Assembly: GCF_014190775.1 (NCBI RefSeq)
Contig: NZ_JACHVP010000002.1
Coordinates: 124,001-188,000 of the forward strand
DNA length: 64,000 nucleotides
Source: Leifsonia aquatica
Lineage (GTDB): Bacteria; Actinomycetota; Actinomycetes; Actinomycetales; Microbacteriaceae
Direction of reading: 5' to 3'
The notes beneath the pieces are model-generated. The model did no database searches. It had not been told where the DNA came from and saw nothing but the letters and a program-made list of their open reading frames with translations. Numbering within the stretch: position 1 is the first letter of the stretch; every line of letters starts with the position of its first letter. A program made the translations under genes and the position numbers. Below, in pieces: positions 38,495-45,907 of the stretch.

Positions 38495-38499
38495 GTTCC

Positions 38500-38742
38500 G
38501 ATTTGCCGCTAGGCTAAGGATTTGGTCCCTCTTGAGGCCGGGAAGCTCTTCCGCTCTCCCGCACCTTTGGGGTGACAAGTAAGTACTTTACGCAGGTCCC
38601 CGAGAGCGTGCAAATCTCGCGTTCATCCCGGGCGTGTCGCGCTTGACTTCCGCGGAATCACGCGGATTTTCGTCAAGCGCCCCGGCGGGTGCTGCCCCGC
38701 CAGCGGCCGTGGTCCCACTGAAGAACCAGCCCAGGAATGACG
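38500..38742. other. Non-coding region between ccsB operon and rrn
   Basis: No gene recognised. It holds an inverted repeat CGCTTGAC (38640-38647) / GTCAAGCG (38672-38679) with an inner CCGCG/CGCGG pair, which could fold as a long interrupted hairpin. The short chance frames here have no family features. Confidence 0.5.
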
Positions 38743-38786
38743 AAAGCGCCGGCCCGGATCCTGTGCAGGATTCCGGCCGACGCTTT
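38743..38786 (-). terminator. Terminator of the cytochrome c maturation operon
   Basis: AAAGCG...CGGATCCTG and CAGGATTCCGG...CGCTTT form an imperfect stem of about 20 bp with a 2-4 base loop just after ccsB. The outer AAAGCG/CGCTTT pair gives a T-containing tail. It lies 22 bp past the ccsB stop. Confidence 0.7.
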
Positions 38787-38807
38787 CCGGTCGACGTGAG
38801 GGGCGGG

Positions 38808-39878
38808 TCACAACCCCGAGTACGTGTGCAGTCCTTTGAAGAACACGTTCACGATCCCGAAGTTGAACATCACGGCGGCGAAGCCGATGATCGCGAGCCA
38901 AGCCGAACGGGATCCGCGCCATCCACGGGTGGCGCGCGCGTGGATGTACCCCGCGTAGATGACCCAGATCACGAAGGTCCAGACCTCCTTGGTGTCCCAA
39001 CCCCAGTAACGACCCCATGCCTTCTCGGCCCAGATCGCTCCGGCGATGAGGGTGAAGGTCCAGGCGATGAAGCCGACGATGTTGATCCGGTAGGCGAGGT
39101 TCTCGAGCGCGACCGAGCTGGGCAGGGTCGCGAGGAACCGGAACTGCTGCGGACGCGACTCGGCGATCTGCCGCTCGCGCCGGTACTGCAGCAGCTGCAG
39201 ACCGGACAGCGCGAAACCGAGCGCGAAGAAGGCCGTGCCCAGCACGGCGACGATGATGTGGATGACGAGCCAGTACGACTGCAGCGCCGGCTGGAGTGGC
39301 ACCACCGGAACGTAGTACCGGAGCAGGGCGATGCCCTGGAGCACCAGGACCAACCCGACGATGAACGTCCCGAGGTACTTGATGTCCCACTTGAGGTTGG
39401 CGACCAAGAAGACGCCGATGATGACGAGGGTCCCCGTCATCGAGAACTCCCACATGTTGGCCCACGGGACCCGGGCGGCCGCGATCCCGCGGAGCACCGT
39501 CGCCACGAGGTGGAAGGCGAAGCCGATGATCGTGAGCGCGAAAGCCCAGCGGATCGACGTCGACGAGACGGACCCGTTCATCACATCGTCCTCGATGCGC
39601 GAGCTGATCCGGGACGAGAGCCGTCCGAGCGCAGAACTCGGTGGTGCCTCCACGCGCGGGGATCCACCGGTGTCGGCTGTGATCGTCGTGCGCGCTCCCG
39701 CGTTCGCCGGCACGGCGGCGCGCCGGGCGACGGCGCTGGGAACCGATGCGGCCTCGACCGCTGTCACTCGCGCCCCTCGTCTGGCGAGATCGAGCGCGAA
39801 TGCGATGAACGCGGCGGCGTAGACCCCCATCGCCGCGTAGATGAACACGGTGGAGAGCTGGGACAGGGTCTCGGTCAC
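38808..39878 (-). CDS. ccsB: Cytochrome c biogenesis protein CcsB (ResC)
   Basis: 356 residues with about eight membrane segments. The haem-handling WWD-type motif is WGRYWGWDTKEVW (about 290-302), and conserved His residues flank it. A non-conserved Ala/Arg/Thr-rich insert lies between the first and second membrane segments (about 34-100). With ResB it exports haem and ligates it to apocytochrome c outside the membrane (system II). It is the last gene of the operon, 9 bp after resB, and is followed by a strong terminator. Confidence 0.95.
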   Translation of the reverse strand: MTETLSQLSTVFIYAAMGVYAAAFIAFALDLARRGARVTAVEAASVPSAVARRAAVPANAGARTTITADTGGSPRVEAPPSSALGRLSSRISSRIEDDVMNGSVSSTSIRWAFALTIIGFAFHLVATVLRGIAAARVPWANMWEFSMTGTLVIIGVFLVANLKWDIKYLGTFIVGLVLVLQGIALLRYYVPVVPLQPALQSYWLVIHIIVAVLGTAFFALGFALSGLQLLQYRRERQIAESRPQQFRFLATLPSSVALENLAYRINIVGFIAWTFTLIAGAIWAEKAWGRYWGWDTKEVWTFVIWVIYAGYIHARATRGWRGSRSAWLAIIGFAAVMFNFGIVNVFFKGLHTYSGL

Positions 39879-39887
39879 GGTGAAAAC

Positions 39888-41513
39888 CTAATTCTTCTGT
39901 TGGCGGGTGAGGGAGGTCGCGTGTTCCTCCGCGATAGCGGAGACGGCGGCGATCAGGTTGGGGTCCTCACCACGGGCGAGGCCAGCGTACTCCAGCGTGA
40001 GCGAGCCGTCCTGGTTCTCGACGGCTTTCACCCAGATACGACGTCGCGGGACGAACAGGGCGGTCAGCAGTCCGGCGAAGATCAGCACCGCGAAGGCGAG
40101 CACCCACCCCTGCGCGGGATCGTGATGAACGTCGAGCGAGACGTAACGCTTCACGTTGTCGAGCGAGATCGTCCCGAGGCCGTTCGGAAGCTCGACCGTC
40201 TGGCCGAGCTTGATCTGCAGGGCCTTGGTCGTGGTCGGCGGGCCGGCCACCTGCTTCAGCTTGTCCGTGTTCAGGCTGTAGACCGATTGCGGGACACCAC
40301 TGTCGACGCCGAGATCTCCGACGTAGACGTTCAAGCTGAGAAGCGGATCGTTCAGACCCGGGAAGGTGGAGGTCAGGGCTCCGCTCGCCGTCTGGCTGTC
40401 GCCGACGGTCGGATAGAAGAAGCCCCTCATCCCGACCTGGTCCTTCAAGCCGTCCGGGATCTTGATCCAGCCCAACGAGGTGAGCCGTGCGTCCTCCGCC
40501 AGGAACGGGACGGAGTCGCTGAAGACGACCTTGCCGCTGGGGTCGCGCACCGTGACGGTCGGCGCATATCCGTTTCCGAGGAGGTACACGTTCGTCCCGC
40601 CGATGGCGAGAGGTTCGTTCACCTTGATGGTGGTCGAGCTCGACGCATCGCCCGGCCCCGTCGTCTTCACGTGCGCCGTGTAGTCGAGCGGAGCGCCGAC
40701 CGCGTTCTTGTTCTTGGTCTCGTACGACACGTCGAGCTTGTCGACGCGGATGGAGAACGGTGCGAGAGCCGCGTCGCTGAAGAAGCGTCCCGGGTTGAAC
40801 GAGTTGTACGAGGGAAGGCTGTTCACGAAGCTCTGCCCCTCGACGACCACCTTCTGCCCGGTGTAGCCGAAGCCGCCGCCGACGCCGATCGCGACCAGGA
40901 CGCCCAGGAGGGCGATATGGAAGACGAGGTTTCCGCTCTCACGCAGATAGCCGCGTTCGGCCGAGACGGAGACCGAACGGCCGTCTTCGTAGATCGCGGT
41001 CCGGTAGCGGGCCTTCCGGAGGATCTCCCGCGCCTCGGCGATCGGCTCGGGCGCGTCGGCTCGGAGCTCCGACGGCAGGATCCGCGCCTGGAACCCCGCC
41101 ATCCGGGTCAGGCGTACGGGCGTCTTCGGCGGCTTGGCGCGCATCGCGATGAAGTGGTGCTTCGTGCGCGGGATGATGCATCCGATCAGGGATGCGAACA
41201 GCAGCAGGTAGATGGCCGAGAACCATGCCGACGTGTAGACGTCGAAGAACTGCAGCTTGTCGAGAACCGGCGCGAGCTGCGGGTTGTCGGTGAAGTACTG
41301 GATGACGCCGTTCGGGTCGGCTGTGCGCTGCGGGACCAGGGATCCGGGCACGGCCGCGACCGCCAGCAGCAGGAGCAGGAACAGTGCCGTCCGCATGCTC
41401 GTGAGCTGCCGCCAGAACCAGCGCAGCCACCCCAGGGGGCCCAGCTTCGGCTGGACGACGTCGGGGTCGACGTGCGGAGGCGCGGAGTCGATGTGATCAG
41501 AGGGCCGGCTCAA
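39888..41513 (-). CDS. resB: Cytochrome c biogenesis protein ResB
   Basis: 541 residues. Three membrane segments lie in the first 200 residues and one near the C-terminus, with a large extracytoplasmic domain between (about 210-470), the ResB layout. N-terminal signature LGWLRWFWRQLTSMRTALFL. A TTG start at 41513 overlapping ccdA by 17 bp is assumed; a GTG 14 codons in is possible. It partners CcsB in haem delivery to cytochrome c. Confidence 0.93.
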   Translation of the reverse strand: MSRPSDHIDSAPPHVDPDVVQPKLGPLGWLRWFWRQLTSMRTALFLLLLLAVAAVPGSLVPQRTADPNGVIQYFTDNPQLAPVLDKLQFFDVYTSAWFSAIYLLLFASLIGCIIPRTKHHFIAMRAKPPKTPVRLTRMAGFQARILPSELRADAPEPIAEAREILRKARYRTAIYEDGRSVSVSAERGYLRESGNLVFHIALLGVLVAIGVGGGFGYTGQKVVVEGQSFVNSLPSYNSFNPGRFFSDAALAPFSIRVDKLDVSYETKNKNAVGAPLDYTAHVKTTGPGDASSSTTIKVNEPLAIGGTNVYLLGNGYAPTVTVRDPSGKVVFSDSVPFLAEDARLTSLGWIKIPDGLKDQVGMRGFFYPTVGDSQTASGALTSTFPGLNDPLLSLNVYVGDLGVDSGVPQSVYSLNTDKLKQVAGPPTTTKALQIKLGQTVELPNGLGTISLDNVKRYVSLDVHHDPAQGWVLAFAVLIFAGLLTALFVPRRRIWVKAVENQDGSLTLEYAGLARGEDPNLIAAVSAIAEEHATSLTRQQKN

Positions 41514-42237
41514 AACCTTGGATCACCGCCAAGAACTGGGACATGATTGCGCTCCAGAGGCCCGAGGCCATGAGAATGCCGATGATCACCAGCAGGACGC
41601 CGCCGATGATGTTGATGGTGCGGATGTGGCGCTTGATGAAGGCGACCGACCCCGCAACCCAGTCGAAGCCGAGAGCCACGAGCAAGAACGGGATGCCGAG
41701 CCCGATGCAGTAGAAGAGCCCGAGGAGGGCACCGCGCCACGGTGAGCCCGTGCCCACGCTCAGCGCGCTGATGGCCGCGAGGGTCGGACCGATGCAGGGC
41801 GTCCAGCCGAGGCCGAACACGATCCCGAGGAGCGGGGCACCGATCAGTCCCGTCGCCGGCCGCCAGCCCGGCTTGATCGTGCGCTGGAGGAAAGAGAACT
41901 GCCCGATGAATACCAGGCCCATGATGATCACGAGGACGCCGAGGACCCGGATCACGATCTCCTGCCAGCGCACCAGCCAGAGCCCCAGCGCGCCGAAAGC
42001 GGCGCCGTAGGCGATGAACACGACGGCGAAGCCGAGGACGAACAGCGCGACTCCGGTGACCACACGGGACCGATCCCGCTTGCCTCCCGGGTCGCTGATG
42101 CCGCCGACGTAGGCCAGGTATCCCGGTACGAGCGGGAGCACGCACGGCGACGCGAACGACACGAGGCCGGCGAGCAACGCGATCGGCAGCGCCAGCGCCA
42201 GCTGGCCGCTGAAGACGATCTCTCCCACGCCTCCCAC
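41497..42237 (-). CDS. ccdA: Cytochrome c biogenesis protein CcdA (DsbD-like thiol transporter)
   Basis: 246 residues, six membrane segments. The two redox cysteines sit in SFASPCVLPLVPGYLAYVGG and GLGWTPCIGPTLAAI, the hallmark of CcdA. It carries reducing equivalents across the membrane to the extracytoplasmic thioredoxin ResA. It starts at a GTG one base after the resA stop and overlaps resB. Confidence 0.96.
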   Translation of the reverse strand: MGGVGEIVFSGQLALALPIALLAGLVSFASPCVLPLVPGYLAYVGGISDPGGKRDRSRVVTGVALFVLGFAVVFIAYGAAFGALGLWLVRWQEIVIRVLGVLVIIMGLVFIGQFSFLQRTIKPGWRPATGLIGAPLLGIVFGLGWTPCIGPTLAAISALSVGTGSPWRGALLGLFYCIGLGIPFLLVALGFDWVAGSVAFIKRHIRTINIIGGVLLVIIGILMASGLWSAIMSQFLAVIQGFEPAL

Positions 42238-42238
42238 G

Positions 42239-42859
42239 TCAGTTCTCGGCCACGGCGTCGGAGATCAGCGAGTCGAGGATACTGCGGTCGGGGATCGCGC
42301 CCAGGATGCGCGCGGAGACGCGCCCCTTCTTGTCGATCACCAGAGTGGTCGGCGTCGCCTTCGGCGGGACGGTCTTGCTGAAGGCGAGGAGCACGGATCC
42401 GGTGTCACGGTCGAGGACCGACGGGTACGTCACGCCCTTGTCCTTCTCGAAGCTCGCGGCCGTGCTTGCCGAGTCGTAGAGGTTGACGCCGAGAAAATCG
42501 ACTCCCTCGGTCTTGTACTTCTGGTAGAGCGCCTCGAGGTCGGGAGCCTCGACCCGGCACGGCGGGCACCCCGCGTACCAGAAGTTCACGACGAGGACGT
42601 CGCCGGTGTAGTCCTTGGAGGAGACCGGTGAACCGTCGGCGAGTTCGCCCTGGAAGCTGACCGCGTCGCCACGGCTGCCTGCGGCGAACTCGCTGACCGT
42701 GCCGTCCCCGGCGATGTAGTTCTGGCCGCTGCCGGAGCGGTACTGCGAGGCGAGGCTGTCGTTGGCCGTGCAGCCGCTGAGCAGGAGCGCGGTCGCGGCG
42801 GCCGCGGCGGGCAGCACGAGAGCGAGGCGCCGTCGGGTTCGGGTCTTCGGGGTGCGCAT
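42239..42859 (-). CDS. resA: ResA/TlpA-type lipoprotein thiol-disulfide oxidoreductase
   Basis: 206 residues. Signal peptide with lipobox (LLLSGC) at about 20-30, then a thioredoxin fold with the CxxC motif in YAGCPPCRVEAPDL. The cis-Pro region is PPKATPTTLVIDKKG. It reduces apocytochrome c cysteines before haem attachment. Its ATG and the TGA of the upstream histidine phosphatase share one base (ATGA-type junction). Confidence 0.94.
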   Translation of the reverse strand: MRTPKTRTRRRLALVLPAAAAATALLLSGCTANDSLASQYRSGSGQNYIAGDGTVSEFAAGSRGDAVSFQGELADGSPVSSKDYTGDVLVVNFWYAGCPPCRVEAPDLEALYQKYKTEGVDFLGVNLYDSASTAASFEKDKGVTYPSVLDRDTGSVLLAFSKTVPPKATPTTLVIDKKGRVSARILGAIPDRSILDSLISDAVAEN

Positions 42860-43569
42860 CACACGGCTCCCACATCGGTCGCCGAGGCTTGGAGATCGGC
42901 GGCGGGCTCGACGTACCCGACCTCGATGAGACGGAGGACAGGTGCGGTGGCATCGGCGGAATCGGCTGGGCCCGCAGCTGTTGCTCCGGCGGTCGGCGTC
43001 TCTGCCGGCTCGGTGGTGCGCTCGAAGGTCGTGATGCTCGAGAGCGCACAGCGCCGGGAACGCGGGTCGTGCCAGAACCGCTCGCCGGCGACCGACAGAT
43101 GAGAGATCCAGATCGGGAGCTGGTGACTGACCAGGACGACATCGCCCTCGTCGACGGACTCGAAGGCATCGTCGATGGCCGCCCGCATCCGCTTCTCGAT
43201 GCTCGCGTAGGCCTCGCCCCAGCTCGGGCGTACCGGATTGATGAGGAACGGCCAGTTCTGCGGCTTCTTGAGCGCGCGCCGCATGACGGTGCCTTCGAAG
43301 TGGTTCGTCGGCTCGATGATCCGTTCGTCGATCATGGGCTCCAACCCGACCGCTGCCAGGACAGGGGCCGCCGATTCGCGGGTCCGCTGCAGCGGTGAGA
43401 CGCGAACGGAGGCCACGGGGCGGCCGCGCGAGATGATCTCGTCGGCCGCGGCCTGAGCCATCCGGTGCCCGAGTTTGGAGAGGCCGAAGCCCGGCAGCCT
43501 GCCATACAGGATGCCGTCGGGATTGAACACCTCGCCATGGCGGACGAGATGAACCTGGCTTGCTACCAC
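42859..43569 (-). CDS. Histidine phosphatase (phosphoglycerate-mutase-like) family protein
   Basis: 236 residues. The catalytic RHG motif is HLVRHGEVFNPDG (about 7-19) and the second His is in VLVSHQLPIWI. These enzymes transfer or remove phosphate through a phosphohistidine. In actinobacteria this gene commonly heads the resA-ccdA-resB-ccsB operon; its link with cytochrome c maturation is unexplained. The GTG at 43569 is supported by TAGACT (43576-43581) 6 bases upstream. The C-terminal 50 residues are Ala/Thr-rich and variable. Confidence 0.92.
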   Translation of the reverse strand: MVASQVHLVRHGEVFNPDGILYGRLPGFGLSKLGHRMAQAAADEIISRGRPVASVRVSPLQRTRESAAPVLAAVGLEPMIDERIIEPTNHFEGTVMRRALKKPQNWPFLINPVRPSWGEAYASIEKRMRAAIDDAFESVDEGDVVLVSHQLPIWISHLSVAGERFWHDPRSRRCALSSITTFERTTEPAETPTAGATAAGPADSADATAPVLRLIEVGYVEPAADLQASATDVGAV

Positions 43570-43575
43570 AGCCCC

Positions 43576-43667
43576 AGTCTACGGAGCCTCTTCCCTTGAA
43601 TTCACTGAGCGCGGGCACGGGCGCCCGCATCGGGGCCCCTCCAGGCGGTAGGCCCGGGCGGTAGGCT
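43576..43667. promoter_or_regulatory. Divergent leaderless promoters, ccs operon / aspS
   Basis: Minus strand: TAGACT (43576-43581), 6 bases before the GTG at 43569. Plus strand: TAGGCT (43662-43667), 8 bases before the GTG at 43676. These decide both start codons. Confidence 0.5.
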
Positions 43668-43675
43668 TGCTGATC

Positions 43676-45004
43676 GTGACCGCACGCGTTTTGATCAGAG
43701 ACCTCGCCGCCCATCCTGACGGCCCCGTCAGCGTCGCCGGATGGGTTGAAACCGTCCGGGACCAGAAGAAGGTGCAGTTCGTCGTGCTGCGCGACGAGTC
43801 CGGAGCGGTGCAGCTGGTCAACCCGCGCACCGTCGCGGAGGACGGCACGGTCGTCGCCGACGAGCCCGCCACCACCATCTCCGGTCTTTCTCAGGGAAGC
43901 TTCGTGCGCGCCACTGGCGAGCTGAAGCACGATGAGCGCGTCAAGCTCGGCGGCATCGAGATCAAGCTGAGCTCTCTCACCGTGGAGACCGCCGCCATCC
44001 CGGAGACGCCCATCGCCGCCGACAGCGGTATCGACAAGCGCATGGACTGGCGCTTCCTCGATCTGCGCGAGCCGAAGAACAACCTGATCTTCCGCGTGCA
44101 GACGACGTTCGAGCACGCGCTCCGTCAGTACTGGGTCGAGAACGGCTTCGTCGAGATCCACACGCCGAAGCTGATGGCCTCCGCCTCCGAGTCGCGGGCC
44201 GAGCTCTTCGAGCTGGACTACTTCGAGACCACCGCCTACCTCGCGCAGAGCCCGCAGATCTTCAAGCAGATGGCTCAGGCCGCAGGCTTCGGCCGTGTGT
44301 TCGAGATCGGGCCGGCGTTCCGCGCCGACCCCAGCTTCACCAGCCGGCACGCGACCGAGTTCACGAGCATCGACACCGAGCTCAGTTGGATCGACAGCCA
44401 CGAGGACGTCATGAAGGTGCACGAGGAGCTCCTCGTCGCCGGATTCACGGCGGTCAAGGAGAAGCACGGCGAGGAGATCGAGGCGCTGTTCGGCGTCGAG
44501 GTCACCGTGCCTGCGACGCCGTTCCCGCGGATCCCGCTCGCCGAGGCCAAGCGGATCGTGGCCGAGCGCGGCTACGAGGTTCCCCGTGACGACGACGACA
44601 TGGACCCCGAGGGCGAGCGCCAGATCTCTGCGTATGTGAAGGAGACCTACGGCCACGAGTTCGTCTTCCTGACGGATTACGCCTCGACGATCCGCCCGTA
44701 CTACCACATGCGGCACGAGGACGATGACTCGATCACCAAGAGCTACGACCTCATCTTCAACGGGGTCGAGATCTCCACGGGAGCCCAGCGCGAGCACCGG
44801 GTCGACATCATCGAGAAGCAGGCGCGCGAGAAGGGTCTCTCGGTCGAGGAGCTCGAGGACGTCCTTGCCTTCTTCCGCTACGGCGTACCGCCGCACGGAG
44901 GATTCGGGATGGGCCTGGCGCGCGTGCTGATGCTCATGCTCCACCTTTCGAACCTTCGCGAGACGACCTACCTCTTCCGCGGGCCGACCCGCCTGACCCC
45001 GTAG
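43676..45004 (+). CDS. aspS: Aspartate--tRNA ligase, short archaeal/eukaryotic type
   Basis: 442 residues, about 150 fewer than the usual bacterial AspRS, because the bacterial GAD insertion is absent. An N-terminal OB-fold binds the anticodon (VAGWVETVRDQKKVQF). The class II core has motif 2 FRADPSFTSRHATEF and motif 3 GGFGMGLARVLMLML. The short form is often annotated aspartate--tRNA(Asn) ligase and may charge both tRNA(Asp) and tRNA(Asn); the latter needs a GatCAB amidotransferase, not seen in this window. The GTG at 43676 is chosen over an upstream TTG because of a TAGGCT box. Its 3' end overlaps radC antisense by 71 bp. Confidence 0.93.
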   Translation: MTARVLIRDLAAHPDGPVSVAGWVETVRDQKKVQFVVLRDESGAVQLVNPRTVAEDGTVVADEPATTISGLSQGSFVRATGELKHDERVKLGGIEIKLSSLTVETAAIPETPIAADSGIDKRMDWRFLDLREPKNNLIFRVQTTFEHALRQYWVENGFVEIHTPKLMASASESRAELFELDYFETTAYLAQSPQIFKQMAQAAGFGRVFEIGPAFRADPSFTSRHATEFTSIDTELSWIDSHEDVMKVHEELLVAGFTAVKEKHGEEIEALFGVEVTVPATPFPRIPLAEAKRIVAERGYEVPRDDDDMDPEGERQISAYVKETYGHEFVFLTDYASTIRPYYHMRHEDDDSITKSYDLIFNGVEISTGAQREHRVDIIEKQAREKGLSVEELEDVLAFFRYGVPPHGGFGMGLARVLMLMLHLSNLRETTYLFRGPTRLTP

Positions 45005-45698
45005 GACCCGTCCCGGGCGAGGCGATCGCCGACCACTGGTCGCCCGCGACGAGGATGTGGCCGAGGAAGCGGAGCCCGATCGTCGCAGCCGCCTGGTCGA
45101 GTCGACGGGTGAGCACGAGGTCAGCGACAGACGCGTCGGTGACCCCGGACGGATGGTTGTGCGCGACGGCGAACGACCTGCCTCCCCGGGTGATGACCGA
45201 CTGCAGGACATCCGCCGGCTGGATGCGTGCGTCGTCGACTCCGCCGTCGCGGAGGAGGACGAGCTCGAGCGGACGGGACGCGCGATCGGCCACAACCACG
45301 AGAAAGCGCTCGCTGTCGCGATGCAGAAGCTCCGGCCGGACGATGTCGGCGATCGCCTTGTCGTCGACCAGGCGCGTCCAGGCGGATGACGTGCCGGCTC
45401 GCCGCCAGATCTCGATGATCGCGACGAGACGGCCCGCCGTCGCGGGGCCCACGCCGGGAAGGGTCTCGAGCCGCGCGAAGTCCATCGTCGCGAGGCCGGG
45501 GAACCCGCCCGTGCGGCGGAGGATCGACCGCGCGAGGGCACGCACGCTTTTTCCGGTCTGGCCGGATCCGAGCACGAGCGCGAGCACCTCGTCGTCGGTG
45601 AGTGATCCGACACCGAGCCGCCGCATGCGCTCGCGCGGCCGGTCGTGAACGGGGACGCTCGCAAGGGACTCCTCCTCATCTGGTGGTAGCTGGGACAT
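44934..45698 (-). CDS. radC: RadC family (JAB/MPN domain) protein
   Basis: 254 residues. A helix-hairpin-helix lies near LETLPGVGPATAGRLVAI, then the JAB domain with metal motif AHNHPSGVTDASVADL and the upstream Glu/Ser positions. RadC-like proteins may be DNA-linked metalloproteases or nucleases; the role in repair is disputed. The ATG at 45698 has TACCGT (45705-45710) 6 bases upstream. The last 24 residues (TGPTGSGGSARGRGR) are a non-conserved tail read from the opposite strand of aspS. Confidence 0.9.
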   Translation of the reverse strand: MSQLPPDEEESLASVPVHDRPRERMRRLGVGSLTDDEVLALVLGSGQTGKSVRALARSILRRTGGFPGLATMDFARLETLPGVGPATAGRLVAIIEIWRRAGTSSAWTRLVDDKAIADIVRPELLHRDSERFLVVVADRASRPLELVLLRDGGVDDARIQPADVLQSVITRGGRSFAVAHNHPSGVTDASVADLVLTRRLDQAAATIGLRFLGHILVAGDQWSAIASPGTGPTGSGGSARGRGRSSREGSKGGA

Positions 45699-45704
45699 GA
45701 CACC

Positions 45705-45710
45705 ACGGTA
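45705..45710 (-). promoter_or_regulatory. -10 element, leaderless radC
   Basis: TACCGT, 6 bases before the ATG at 45698; no Shine-Dalgarno sequence present. Confidence 0.45.
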
Positions 45711-45748
45711 GGAATCGCTGGGTGCACCGGGCCGTGGGGCCTGAAATC

Positions 45749-45833
45749 TGTGGAGAAGTCTCCGATGAGGCATTGCTGTGGAGAAGCGCGACGAAAGTTC
45801 TCCACAGGCCTGTGGATCAACGATCTGTCCACG
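45749..45833. promoter_or_regulatory. Cluster of five DnaA-box-like sites
   Basis: Within 85 bp: TTCTCCACA (minus, 45749-45757), TTCTCCACA (minus, 45777-45785), TTCTCCACA (plus, 45798-45806), TGATCCACA (minus, 45811-45819) and CTGTCCACG (plus, 45825-45833). Compared with TTATCCACA or the actinobacterial TTGTCCACA, four share the full CCACA core and the fifth ends CCACG. Two form a 14-bp palindrome CCACAGGCCTGTGG at 45802-45815. It lies between radC and the thiolase gene. Confidence 0.5.
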
Positions 45834-45907
45834 GATTCTTCGCGACCCGGGATGGTCGGCGCCGGCGGAGACACAATGGAGTGATCCAGCAACGTAAGGA
45901 GCAGCAC

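Noticed and set aside
45749-45833. Replication origin at the DnaA-box-like cluster
   Set aside because: No dnaA/dnaN/recF neighbours, no AT-rich unwinding element and a GC-rich surround.
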